DNA of 64,000 nt. Origin: Anisus vortex (lineage: Eukaryota > Mollusca > Gastropoda > Planorbidae). The notes below the pieces were generated by a model. The model had not been told where the DNA came from and did no database searches. It saw only the letters and a list, made by a program, of their open reading frames with translations. Both the position numbers and the translations under genes were made by a program. Of the stretch, positions 44,501 to 54,560 are shown one piece after another. Positions within the stretch are counted from its first letter, which is position 1. The number at the start of each line of letters is the position of its first letter. The stretch covers positions 46,072,215 through 46,136,214 of the forward strand of contig OX421497.1 of NCBI GenBank assembly GCA_949126835.1. The letters are read 5' to 3'.

Positions 44501-46384
44501 TTGAAACTTCTACATGAAACTTGGCTAACGGACAGTGAACCGATTGGACTTTTGTCATATGTCGATAAATTTAAAAATAGGCTTTATCATGCTTTTAACC
44601 ATGTGAAGATTCATTTTCCACAGATGCAGGAGCGTATGAGACAGAACTATGACCGTAAAGCTACAGCTAGAACTTTTGCACCAGGTGACAAAGTTCTTGT
44701 GTTTCTACCTTTGCAAAATCAGCCTTTAAGTGCAAAGTTTAGTGGACCCTATGAGATAGAGTCAAAGCTTGGCGAGGTCAATTATTTGATAAAGACTCCT
44801 GACCGGAGACAAAAGCAGAGGGTATGCCATATTAATTTGCTTAAGCCCTATGTTTCCAGGGAAAAGAGTAAACCACGGGAGGTCCCCATGATTTCATTAG
44901 CTAGAGTCCCGACGGATTTATCTAGGATAGAATATAAGTTTGCAGAAAGTAAACTTAATAATACAGATGCCCTTAAGAGTTTAGATACAAGGCTAGAACA
45001 TCTTCCGGTAGAAGATAAGGAGAAGATTATTGAGCTGGTACATGAATATAAGTCACTGTTTACAGATGTTCCCAGGAGGACACATCTAATAGAACACGAT
45101 GTAGTATTAACTGAGGGTGCCAGGCCAATTAAACAGCATCCATTTAGAGTTAACCCCATCAGACTTGAACATATTAGAGCAGAGGTGAAGTATATGTTAG
45201 AAAATGACATAGTGGAAGAATGTGATAGCGAATGGTCTTCACCCTGTGTGTTGGTACCAAAAGCCGACAACACATTGCGGTTTTGTACAGACTTTAGGAA
45301 ATTAAATAATTTGACAAAGACTGACTCGTATCCCATTCCTCGTATTGATGACCTCATTGATAAGATAGGTGATGCGACGTATGTGACAAAAATTGATCTT
45401 CTCTCCGCGTACTTTCAGATTCCTTTGACGCCACGGGCACAGGAAGTATCCGCGTTTGTGACACCTGACGGACTTTACAGGTATAAGGTCATGCCATTCG
45501 GACTCCGTAATGCCCCTGCGACGTTTCAAAGGCTTATAAACACCCTCACTCGCGGTATCTTCCAGTGTAATGCCTACCTCGACGACATAGTGGTGTATAG
45601 TACAGATTTCAAGACACATGTCAGTCAACTACGACACTTGTTTGAACGACTGAATAACGCCAATTTGACAATAAACCTGGCTAAGAGTCAGTTTGGACAT
45701 GCCACTATCGAGTATCTTGGACATGTAGTGGGTGGTGGAAAGGTTAAACCAGTAAATGCTAAAATAGAAGCTATTCAGAATGTCCCAGTGCCACAGACAA
45801 GGAAACAACTCCGTAGTTACCTTGGAATGGCCGGGTATTATCGTAAGTTTTGCCAGGACTTTTCTACGGTAGCTTGCCCCTTAACTGACCTACTAAAGAA
45901 GAACAATCGCTTTGTTTGGTCTGACAAGTGCCAAAAGGCGTTTGATGAGTTGAAGTTAAGATTATCCAGGGCACCTATTTTGGTGACCCCGCGTTTTGAT
46001 AGACCCTTTAAAATTGCAGTAGACGCGTGCGATACTGGGATGGGAGCGGTGCTGACTCAGCAGGATGACCACGGAGAGGAGCACCCGGTGTGCTACCACT
46101 CACAGAAATTCAATATCCATGAACGTAATTATAATACAAGTGAGAAGGAACTTTTAGGGTTGATCCTAGCGTTAAAACAGTTTGATTTCTATGTAAACAG
46201 CTCTGGGTACCCGATAGAAATACTGACCGACCACAACCCTCTGACTTTTCTCTCCAGGGTCAAGCAAAACCAGAGGCTTGTTAGATGGAGCTTATTCCTC
46301 CAAGCCTATGACTTAAACATAAAACACCTGAGGGGTAGGGACAACGTCACAGCTGATACTCTATCTCGGGTGCTACATGATTGA
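41522..46384 (+). CDS. Gag-Pol polyprotein with order gag-PR-IN-RT-RH, 1,620 aa
   Basis: One uninterrupted ORF from ATG 41522 to TGA 46382-46384. The N-terminus is SAP-like (MSFAELKELAESFGIE); then an Arg/Glu coiled coil with RIETERENERIR repeats (about 110-150); a capsid with a SCAN-like C-terminal part (about 235-330); one CCHC knuckle (CFNCKKEGHMKKDC, about 391); protease (RDTGSA, Asp519); integrase HHCC finger (His771, His778, Cys805, Cys808) and catalytic Asp842, Asp901, Glu937 (35 residues between the last two); then RT (KIDLLSAYFQIP, MPFGLRNAPATFQRL, YLDD 1352-1355) and RNase H (Asp1501 in VDACDTGMGAVL, ADTLSR near the end). Gag and pol share one frame. Integrase before RT is the reverse of ordinary Gypsy elements. 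All catalytic residues seen are intact. Confidence 0.95.
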   Translation: MASNISSEELNAMSFAELKELAESFGIEAGQARPNRNRLTKEIMTCLNGQNAMNTGSVVEVGQNDINEGYVAPSGGEVIAHGDEVRNMSSRSSNNDEDEGLSENLKFQLAMKRMELERFRIENERIRIETERENERIRIETESRERIEMARMNRPDHRRDSNGMNISAMKQHLPIFREEDVQDFFLLFERIAVDYQFPDDKMALLLRSTLNKGKALDVVLSLTPEEINDYEVIKDRVLKSYSLTPEKYRKLFRDRKKAYDQTHVDFLRQKEKMLEQWLRSQNVSEFDKLKNLILFEEFNDCIRVDIKTHISDRGVEDVHEAARLADNYAIIHASIKPYYADKPKVHKPEPKEASKPKETSENNNKNSGVNNNSNLVHFRKQTDVNKAKVVCFNCKKEGHMKKDCWILTKKQGAILHCARVQKDSKQTEEVCNTGSRNSKEMRPASPIVVESMVFENSLSKVKENSCTQSIMLSEGREEQMVPEVPEEDDLSDFRPFVYEGTVSTEVDVLSKKKIQILRDTGSAVSVILEGSVPLTDATSTGESVVLRGASMEAVEAPLHRIKLESDIFTGNIVVGVWRALPVKGVSMILGNDIMGGRVTVEPMVKVLETKMAEDKNLRPANERPTCALTRAMQKKKSVKTPATPCSATKDVLVCSEDTHANETVITETPDIDLSATFFAELTTGDATENDNILSPKQKLVKEQLNDEVIMQLKMKAVDEKTADAMAECFYIKDEVLMRKSKPLNSGTNEWDSIHQIVIPKCYRQDILRMAHDLPFAGHMGVRKTHHRILPYFYWPGLRRDVEQYCKTCHVCQMVGRPNQRIPVAPLQPIPAFDEPFSHILIDCVGPLPKTKAGFQYLLTVMCSSTRFPEAIPLRNITTVKVVDALTNFFTRYGLPKTVQSDQGTNFTSNIFKQVMEQLGMSHRLSSAYHPESQGALERFHQTLKSMLKKYCYENEKDWDKGVPYVLFAAREATQESLGFSPFELVYGHSVRGPLKLLHETWLTDSEPIGLLSYVDKFKNRLYHAFNHVKIHFPQMQERMRQNYDRKATARTFAPGDKVLVFLPLQNQPLSAKFSGPYEIESKLGEVNYLIKTPDRRQKQRVCHINLLKPYVSREKSKPREVPMISLARVPTDLSRIEYKFAESKLNNTDALKSLDTRLEHLPVEDKEKIIELVHEYKSLFTDVPRRTHLIEHDVVLTEGARPIKQHPFRVNPIRLEHIRAEVKYMLENDIVEECDSEWSSPCVLVPKADNTLRFCTDFRKLNNLTKTDSYPIPRIDDLIDKIGDATYVTKIDLLSAYFQIPLTPRAQEVSAFVTPDGLYRYKVMPFGLRNAPATFQRLINTLTRGIFQCNAYLDDIVVYSTDFKTHVSQLRHLFERLNNANLTINLAKSQFGHATIEYLGHVVGGGKVKPVNAKIEAIQNVPVPQTRKQLRSYLGMAGYYRKFCQDFSTVACPLTDLLKKNNRFVWSDKCQKAFDELKLRLSRAPILVTPRFDRPFKIAVDACDTGMGAVLTQQDDHGEEHPVCYHSQKFNIHERNYNTSEKELLGLILALKQFDFYVNSSGYPIEILTDHNPLTFLSRVKQNQRLVRWSLFLQAYDLNIKHLRGRDNVTADTLSRVLHD

Positions 46385-47640
46385 CTGAATAACCCCATAC
46401 TTCTTTTTCAGATCATCTCATTTATTCATTAAGAATGTGTCATGATAACCTATCATTCGTTTGAATTTTGATTATGGAATACCTATAGAATACTTGTATC
46501 ATGCAGAAGTCAAGTCTTCTGAAAGTATTAATAATTTTTATAATCATGTATAATATTGATGTTCTGATATATTTTAAATTCATTTGATTCAATTCATTTT
46601 ATTATGGAAAAGAAATTCCATTTAAATTTTGATGCACTATGCAATAAATATATATGCATGTATCTACTTGATATGGATGGATGAAAGTTAATTGTCATTG
46701 CATGCAATTAAGTGGGAAACTTTAAGCTAATTGATTTATTATCTTGTCTTTTATTTTAGTTAATGAATGGAACTAAATAATAATATGTACAATTTTTATC
46801 TTAGAAAGAGATGTAATCTTAATTGGTATAAATTAATAGATAATATTGGAAAACTATTGCTAAATTGTTATATCATGGTAATAGAATGGGAAAAACTAGT
46901 GGATATTCACTATGTTGTATATAGGTTGTTATATATTCCATATATCCGGGAATGGAGGGAAACAAAGGTACCTAAAGGTGAGCACTCATTCAACCCTGAA
47001 CAATCTTTTATATTAAACTTTCAAATTTGCCAAAAACGCATAATAGTGGATTACATTTTAATATTGAGATTACTGTAGTAATCGTAACTAGAGCGTATTT
47101 TCTCCTCATATTTGAGAAAAGGGGAAGTATCATCATCTTAGGTATGCACCCTGTTAATGTCAAGTTGACACTGTAATTTAAAGGGGAAGTAACCTATAGT
47201 TTGATTCGAGTTATGTATTACTTATCTTTTGGTTTGTATATTAGAAGTAAACTGTTGAAAATTGACAGAGTTTGAGCAATGTTATATTTGTTTAAATAGA
47301 TTAAGACTTTTTGCAAATTTTGGTGGAAATCCACACAACTGTACATAGTTAAAATAAGAATGACTAGAATATTTTTGAATTATTTGTACTTGTTGAGACA
47401 TTAGTTAATATTAATACTAACGGTGAAATATTTGTCCATCACGTTATAATCACAATTACCATTGGGTAGTGACACTTTTTATAATTTAGTTGTGCCAGTG
47501 AGCCATGTTTGCTTAAATTGTCTAATAATCTTCCATTGATTGTTGGTTATTAAAACGATAGTGTTAAGTACGAAAAATGTACCATGTTGAGTATTACTTG
47601 GGTAATTATGGTACATTATTTCTTTCATTGGGTGGGGGCG
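46385..47640 (+). other. 3' non-coding region of Gypsy element 2
   Basis: AT-rich, 1.25 kb between the ORF and right LTR. The 103-codon frame at 46767-47078 has no signal peptide, membrane pattern or domain and is probably not an envelope. Two AAAGGGGAAGTA strings (near 47118 and 47181) are purine-rich and could act in plus-strand priming. Confidence 0.6.
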
Positions 47641-48314
47641 TGTCATGTATATTGTTTTTCCAAGAATTGGAACACGCAATGTTTATTCTCCTCTCTCTCT
47701 CTTTTCTTACTACACGCGATATTAGGACGTTTAGTAGGAAAACGAAAGGTTCTAGGTAATGCTGGGATTCTGTGTTGATCTCAAATTCTCAGAGTCTGGG
47801 AACGACTCATTATTTAATAGGGGAAGTTCCTATCGTTTTTGTTATGAGTTTTGTAATGATACCATGATTTTCACCCCTACTGATAATGGGTCTATCCCTT
47901 GCACCACTCGGATAGTATTTAATGATTTGTTTTGTCTGAAAGACGGAGAGTTTCAAAATATGTTCCTTTGAACGTTTGTGTTTGCACTATTTTATTCTAA
48001 CTGTACATAATAGATATATTGTATATATTGAACATACCACCTGAAATAAACTATCAACAACAGTTACACTGAAGCTTCTTTGTCAAGTTACTATCCTATT
48101 GTGTTGTATACATTACTATAAGATATATCTACTACCATAATTTACAAGAGAGGAAATGTTGGAATACAAATACTGAATTTGTGCCCAGGACTATAAGAAG
48201 AGTTCGTGTAATACTGAAACATAAATACTAATAATTAAAGTCTCCCCTAGGACTAACGAGAATTATCAGCAAGATCTACACAGCTCTGGCCACAAGGGGA
48301 TTGTGGACGTAACA
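47641..48314 (+). repeat. Right LTR of Gypsy element 2
   Basis: Same length as the left LTR; one substitution noticed (ATAAGATATATC here, ATAAGATTTATC on the left). Confidence 0.93.
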
Positions 48315-48375
48315 GTAGACTCTAGTCAATTATTAAAATCGATATGTTGGGTGTAGTTAAATAGTATAATTTGCC

Positions 48376-49636
48376 TACAAAAAAGGCAGAAGCGCTGAGG
48401 ATGCTATTGCATTAATGTTAGATAGACTGTACCACCATCTGGATACGCCGAAGAATTACGCTCGAATACTCTTCGTTGACTTTTCATCTGCATTCAATAC
48501 CATCCAACCACACCTTATGATACAGAAACTATCTGCTTTAAATGTCAGTCAACGCATCCAAGCCTGGATCATGCAATTTCTGATAAACCGCCCTCAATTT
48601 GTCAGAGTAGAGGGATGTACCTCACAAATAAGAGAAATAAGCACTGGAGCGCCTCAAGGGTGTGTCCTCTCTCCCGTTCTATACACAATTTACACGAATG
48701 ACATTCAAAGTTCGGCAATCGATACAGTATCTGTAATCAAATACGCCGATGATACAGCCATTGTCGGCCTTGTTTCCGGTGACGACAGTCTCTATCACAG
48801 AACGACCTCAGATTTCTACAAATGGTGCGGAGAGAACTACCTGATATTGAACATCACAAAAACGAAAGAAATGATTGTAGACTTCCAGAAGGAGAAACAC
48901 AAGCTGACTAATTTGCACATAAACAACCAAATAATAGATCAAGTCTCGCAATATAAATATTTTGGCGTCACAATTACTGACAAACTGACTTGGTCTGACC
49001 ACTGCCAAAGCCTCTGTAAGAAAATGCACCAACGACTTTTCTGTCTTAATAAACTAAAAATATTTCACATAGAGGAAACCATTATGAATCTCTTTTACTC
49101 GGCGACTGTTGGTAGCATCATAACCTTTGCAATCACCTGCTGGTATGGTAATACCACCACATTGAACAAACATCGGATAATAAACAAAGCCTCTCGTACT
49201 ACACAGACAGAATTACCATCTCTTGCGGATATTTTCAGTTCAAGGTGCCTGTCTATGATTGATAAAATCCTCCAAGATCATGCACACCCGCTTCATGATA
49301 GTTACATAATATCTAGTCGAAGTGGTCGGCTTCTTTCTATAAGAGCAAGAACAGAGAGATTTAAGAACTCTTTTGTTCCACTGTCAGTGAGACTCTTTCA
49401 AAAGAATCATCTTTCAGCCAGGAAATACAATGGCTCAATAGCTGACTCCTAAATAATAGGCCTACTTTTTTCTTGTATGATAAATGGTATGATAGTGTGC
49501 GTGAATGTCTAATGTGTTTGAGTACAAATGGTTCTTTAATATTGTTTTAGCTATGCTGAAAGACGGAATTTATGTAATCAAGTCAATTTTCCATTCATTT
49601 GGATCAATAAAGCAATCTTATCTTATCTTATCTTAT
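48376..49636 (+). mobile_element. 5'-truncated Rex1-like LINE
   Basis: Absent from the paralogous A' intron, where the flanks are continuous apart from small differences. The 3' end GGATCAATAAAGCAATCTTA continues as (TCTTA)n. The body is the RT fragment at 48415-49452. Target duplication not resolved. Confidence 0.82.
48415..49452 (+). pseudogene. Rex1/CR1-like reverse transcriptase fragment (345 codons)
   Basis: RT motifs: ARILFVDFSSAFNTIQPHLM, STGAPQGCVLSPVLYTIYTN, VIKYADDTAIVGLV (catalytic ADD), NITKTKEMIVDF, YKYFGVTITDKLTW, then the thumb/tail through RSGRLLSIRARTERFKNSF. The endonuclease and N-terminal RT are missing by 5' truncation, so the first Met is arbitrary. The frame is otherwise uninterrupted to its natural stop, implying a fairly recent copy. 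Confidence 0.88.
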
Positions 49637-50289
49637 GATTGATGTACTTTATTAGTGTAATATGTTCGTTGTATGCAGTAAATAAGTTTAATCTGTATCT
49701 TGGATTTAGTCAATCAGTATAAGTCTTTCTATACATGTATAGATAGATCTATCATCTCTACATAAACAGTATTATGTATGTTTTTTTTTTGTCTTTGATA
49801 GCTTAAGGTAGGCTGCAAAGACGTTAAAATGTTCCAAGTACTTTAAATACGTTGATTTTTTACATAGAATTTCTCTTCCTATCAGGCCTATATGTTTTGT
49901 TAGTTAGTTACTCACAGCTGACAGTTCCTGATTCTATACTGAAGAATTCCTGTTTTGCATTTTAGTAGACTTTTAGATAATGATACTCTTTTGTAGAGGC
50001 CGACCGAAACCAAATGTTTAGTTTCGGTCGAAAACAAAACCATACCGAAAATTATACATTGACTTTCGGCCAAAACCGAGGCCCAAACCAAAAGTTTAGC
50101 TACAACTTCGGCCAGAGCTGAAAGATAAACCGAAATTGCAAAACAAATGATTTGAAAATACTTCCCACTTATGTGTAAAATTGCTAGTTTATGGGCACTC
50201 TATTTTAGTAACAATTCTTTGTAGTGATTAAGTAATCCGTTATTATTAACTTCAGTCTTCTACATCACATTAGAGATGTTAATATCGTT

Positions 50290-52223
50290 GAAGAAAATTT
50301 ACCAAAATAAAACAGAAAACAACACAAGAAATGGATCACGACAGAAGTTCTAGAACTCATGGAACATAGAAGACTGGCAAAAAAGGACGATAAGAAATAT
50401 CAAGTACTAAATAAAGAAATAAAAGAAAAAATGCAATGGCGCTAAAGAAAACTGGCTTAATGAACAATGCGCAGAACTGGAAAACATGAAGATTGACAAT
50501 AATAAGTTATTACATGAGAAAATAAGAGAAATATCTGGGAAAAGAAAAAGTACACAATCAAGCTGCATTAAATCAAAAGAAGGAAATATTCTGTTAGACA
50601 AAGAAGACATACTATGCAGATGGGCAGAATATATTGAGGAACTATTTGATGATGACAGGAAAGAAAAACCAAGATTAACCAAAAATATTGAAGGCCCACC
50701 AATATTGAAAGACGAGGTTGAGAATGCTATCAAGAAAATGAAACATGGTAGGGCCCCAGGGCCGGACAACATTCCAGTGGAAATATATGACGCATTGGGA
50801 GAAATAGGCATAAATGAAATAACTCAACTTGTTAACAAAATATATGATACTGGTAAGATCCCCTCAAGCTTAAGCAGATCAATTTTCATCACAATACCCA
50901 AGAAACCTGGAGCAACAGAGTGTGAATCACACAGAACAATTAGCTTAATGAATCATGTCACAAAAATACTCCTCAGAATAATCATGGAAAGAATAAGAAG
51001 TAAAATCCGTCCTGAAATTTCAGAAACCCAGTTTGGATTCGTTGCAGATAAAAGCACAAGAAATGCTATTTTCACCTTATCTATGTTAATTGAAAGATGC
51101 ATCCAGATGCAAAAAGACCTGTATCTATGCTTATAGATTATTCTAAGGCATTTGACAAAGTCAAACATCAAGATCTATTAAATATATTACAAGATCTGTA
51201 CATAGATGGTAAAGACCTCAGAATAATAAGAAATCTATACTGGGAGCAAGAAGCTGCCATAAGATATGAAGGGGAGTTAAGTGCATTTAAACCAATAAAG
51301 AGAGGAGTAAGACAGGGATGTGTTTTATCACCAGACCTCTTCAACATCTACAGTGAAATAATACTCCGGATTATCGAACACCTATATGGTATTAAAGTTG
51401 GAGGAAAGAATATAAATAATCTGAGATATGCAGACGACACAGTACTAATAGCAGAATCAGAAAGTGCCCTGCAAACTATTCTAAATAAGGTGGTAGAAGA
51501 GAGCCGACTTAAAGGATTAACACTCAATCTCAGTAAGACCGAAGTAATGGTCATCTCTAAGAAAACACAACCTCCAAGATGCTCTTTATCCAGTGAAGGT
51601 GAAAACATCAAGCGAATCAGTTTTTTCCAGTATCTAGGCTATACAATAACACAGGAAGGCAAATGCAACAAAGAAATAAAGAGAAGAATCGCAATAGCTA
51701 AAAACAGCTTCATGAGCTTAAGCAGTATCATGAAAAACAGGAATATCAGAATATGTACCAAAATGCGCATACTGAAGGGGTATGTTTGGTCTGTTCTTCT
51801 ATATGGATGTGAATGTTGGACTATTGATAATGAAACAAGGAAAAGATTGGAGGCAGTAGAAATGTGGTTTCTAAGAAGGATGATGAGAATATCATGGACT
51901 GAAAAGAAATCTAATGCAGAGGTGTTGAAAACAGCATGTACCTCAAGAGAACACATTAACAGCATTAGGAATAGACAGATGAAATTTCTAGGACACATCT
52001 ATAGAAAAAATGGTATAGAAAGACTGGCTTTGTGTGGGAAAATATCTGAAAAGAGAGACAGAAGAAAACAAAGGCTAACATATGTAGGAAGCCTGAACGA
52101 ATGGGCCACGAACAACAACTTAAGTAATAATAACTTTCTGCAAAAAGCTAACAACAGGAAAGAATGGAGAGTCATGACCGCCGATGTCTGTTCCAGACCT
52201 GGCACGTAAAGAAGAAGAAGAAG
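50290..52223 (+). mobile_element. 5'-truncated LINE with (GAA)n tail, nest 1
   Basis: Bounded by AATATCGTT at 50281-50289 and 52224-52232, ending GGCACGTAAAGAAGAAGAAG. The coding region begins within the linker before RT. The same family lies in minus orientation at 56825-59821. Confidence 0.88.
50486..52209 (+). pseudogene. LINE reverse transcriptase, one frameshift
   Basis: Two overlapping frames (50486-51136 and 51097-52209) form one protein. Frame 1: HGRAPGPDNIPVEIYDALGE, RSIFITIPKKPGATECESHR, SETQFGFVADKSTRNAIFTL. Frame 2: VSMLIDYSKAFDKVKHQDLL, RGVRQGCVLSPDLFNIYSE, LRYADDTVLIAESESAL (catalytic ADD), VLLYGCECWTIDNETRKRLE and the C-terminus EWRVMTADVCSRPGT. The break lies near 51100-51136, between the conserved fingers and the catalytic palm. 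It lacks the endonuclease, so it is defective both ways. Confidence 0.9.
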
Positions 52224-53544
52224 AATATCGTTTTATTTCTCAAAACCTTTTATCGTTTCTAAATATCCAATGTTTTTACCCATTTTCGGTTCCCCCTTTC
52301 CGCCCTCAGCACAAAGTAAGTTATAATTTGGAAAAGACAAATTTGCGTTGATTATACTAAAAAAAATATGTGTCAACCAATTTATCCAAATAATGCAAAC
52401 AATACATTGATCCTAGGAACCTGGTGAAATCTTAAAAAAACATTAATAAAAATACAAAACAAATAGTTGATTTAGGATAAGAAGAAGTCAAATGCTGTAG
52501 TGTCATGAATTTAGACCCTTATAATTATAATATAAATCAGCGAATGTTAGATCTATATGCTATACACAATAAAAAATATTTGTAAAATATGAATAAAATC
52601 CCAGACACAAGTATCTAGGTTGCCAGAAGTCCGGCAAGATAATTAACCGTTTTTTAAAAGACCCTTACATACGCTGCAAAGTTATTTTTAATTGCTCAAA
52701 TGCAAGTTTCTTTTCAGTCTATATTAAATAAAATGTTGGGTCAGTTTTACTAATATACAATTATTGACAGATAACGTAATAAAACTGAACTGATTGTGGA
52801 TTGTGAAAAACTAAATATGTCATTCTTTTTGTCTCTCTATATCCGCCTTTTGAAGTCCAAGTATCTCGCAACCTTATGTCTATCGGTCTGTTTGTCTGAC
52901 AAACGAGTGTTTGCAAGGAAAAAAGTGTTAAGGAATTGTTTGTGCTAATCAAACAGGGTATTAAAGTATTTTTTTTTAGATAAAAATATAAATAAATCGT
53001 GGGACACAGTTATGAATGATTTCCTTCCGAAATTCGATTTTCGTTTAACATCCCTTCTTTATACAGATTAATTCACAACAGTTTAACTAAATGAAAGTAT
53101 CAATAAGCAGAGTAATAGATGCAGCTCTAGCGTAGCATTTTGAAAGTTAAAAAAGATATTCGGCTGAAGATTGAAAGTCAATATCAGTTTCGGCCGAAAC
53201 CGTAAGCAAACCGATAACTAACATTTTGGCTTCGGCCGAAACCGAAACCACGCCAAAAGAGAGATTTTCCTACTCTCGGCTCAGAAACAGAATTTCGGCC
53301 TCATTATTTAGGTTTTCTTGTTTCTCGAATGTATCAGGCAATGTGCTCTCTGAAAGAAAGTTTGTGGAAGAAGCAAAGACAAATTATTAGAATCAGTCAT
53401 AACACTTGATATAAGAAAAATTATGCTTTATCTCTGTGTCACGATGTGATCAACTAATTAGCCTGTGGTCACTTACTCCACTCTATTAGTGATTAGTCTA
53501 CTTCTTTATCATTCTCACCATTTAAATAAAAAAATAATTTTAAT

Positions 53545-53730
53545 TTTGGGCATACCGTGAGACCAGCCAAGCGAAACGAGCGATCGCTCACCCATTCATT
53601 TTGTTTGTCGACAAGACAGTGTTTGGCTGGCATTGAGAGTCCATAAAGAGAGTTCCACATTCCGTGACATACCCGCTTCGAGTGAAAGCGCAAAAACGTG
53701 TGCACCCTGCTGGCCATACAATCCCCTCAT
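53545..53730. other. GC-richer conserved intronic block, copy 1
   Basis: About 190 bp (GTGAGACCAGCCAAGCGAAA ... CCTGCTGGCCATACAATCCC) closely conserved with 62640-62825 in the paralogous intron. Short ORFs occur on either strand but in different frames, so coding is not supported. Possibly an old transposon piece or regulatory DNA. Confidence 0.5.
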
Positions 53731-54119
53731 GACGACAATCTTTCTTTTTGTGTCTTCTATTAGAAATACACTCTAAAGTTAGAATATAATGCTTTATGTA
53801 TGATGAGTCTACGTTCCTTTTTTTAATATTTTTATTTGTGTATTTAAATTTTTTAAAATTGTATGCTATAATTTGTGATTATATTAATAGGCTTACATTT
53901 GTCACGTAAAACTATTCACATATAAAATGTCTTTCAGTTCTTTTCTCAATTTGTATTTTTTTAAGACTTCGCTTGAAGGGCACCATTGAAAAGAAGCATA
54001 TTCTTATATTATAATTTATGTATGTTTTTATTTAAAACTAATTTTAAGTAGAATTTATATATTATTTTTGATGTTTTATTGTCTGCATTACATTTATTTA
54101 TATATTATCTGTTGAATAG

Positions 54120-54246
54120 GTTATAATTCCGTTCTGACGAATAGATCAGGCTATATTCTCAGCCCTGGGTACCCTTTGACATACCTACCCAATGCCAACT
54201 TTACATGGCTGATAAAAGGACAGACAGGAGAACTAGTGACTCTGAG
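54120..54246 (+). CDS. CUB gene: CUB-B exon 1
   Basis: Acceptor TATCTGTTGAATAG, donor AG|GTAGGT; 127 bp, phase 1 in, phase 2 out. First half of a second CUB domain: GYNSVLTNRSGYILSPGYPL, NANFTWLIKGQTGELVTL. The SPGYP and TWLI strands are typical of CUB. Both Cys of the first disulfide are replaced (Phe where CUBs have Cys before TW). The donor is at the start of a tandem repeat that copies it several times. Confidence 0.87.
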
Positions 54247-54560
54247 GTAGGTAGTTGACGGCTACTGGACAGGAAAGACAAGAGAACTAGTGACTGATGT
54301 AGGTAGTTGACGGCTACTGGACAGGAAAGACAAGAGAACTAGTGACTGATGTAGGTAGTTGACGGCTACTGGACAGGAAAGACAAGACAACTAGTGACTC
54401 TGAGGTAGGTAGTTGACGGCTACTGGACAGGAAAGACAAGAGAACTAGTGACTCTGAGGTAGGTAGTTGACGGCTACTGGACAGGAAAGACAAGACAACT
54501 AGTGACTCTGATGTAGGTAGTTAGCTACTGGACAAGACAGACAACAGAACTAGTGATTCT
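54200..54560 (+). repeat. 51-54 bp minisatellite that multiplies the CUB-B exon 1 splice donor
   Basis: Six further copies of GAACTAGTGACTCTGAGGTA and the following GGTAGTTGACGGCTACTGGA extend into the intron after the real exon end. Donor-like GAGGTAGGT or GATGTAGGT/GTAAG follows each. Reading on in the exon frame meets TAG directly after the first donor. Confidence 0.88.

Larger units (their letters stand above)
40429..48314 (+). mobile_element. Young Ty3/Gypsy retrotransposon with integrase upstream of RT (Gmr1-like)
   Basis: LTRs of 674 bp each (40429-41102, 47641-48314) start TG and end CA, look almost identical (one difference noticed by eye), and are flanked by a perfect GTAG duplication (40425-40428, 48315-48318). 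The paralogous intron at about 61917 has the empty GTAG site. It contains an 18-base tRNA-Pro primer-binding site, a single 1,620-codon ORF and a G-rich polypurine-like run (GGGTGGGGGCG) before the right LTR. The intact ORF and near-identical LTRs point to a very recent insertion in the CUB gene intron, same strand as the gene. Confidence 0.95.
50271..53056. mobile_element. Inner hAT-like element of nest 1 (TAGGGATGTTAAACG family)
   Basis: Left TAGAGATGTTAATATCG, right (inward) AAGGGATGTTAAACGAAAAT, the same end family as 28614-29576 and 56524-59991. No clear target duplication here. Confidence 0.6.
49994..53303. mobile_element. Composite hAT nest 1 (outer element, GAGGCCGACCGAAACC ends)
   Basis: The left end TAGAGGCCGACCGAAACC and the right end (read inward TGAGGCCGAAATTC) are inverted. 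The paralogous intron near 62405 lacks it. The interior repeats TTCGGCCGAAACCGAAA-type palindromes. Contains an inner hAT-like element and a LINE. Flanking 8-mers match weakly (5 of 8). Confidence 0.75.

Noticed and set aside
46767..47078. Third ORF (103 codons) of Gypsy element 2 as an envelope gene
   Set aside because: Too short, no signal peptide or membrane anchor pattern, AT-rich composition like the surrounding non-coding DNA.
40547..47971. 70-codon Cys-containing ORF at 40547-40759 and 47759-47971 as a duplicated host gene
   Set aside because: Both copies lie inside the two LTRs of the same element, so their identity is due to LTR structure.
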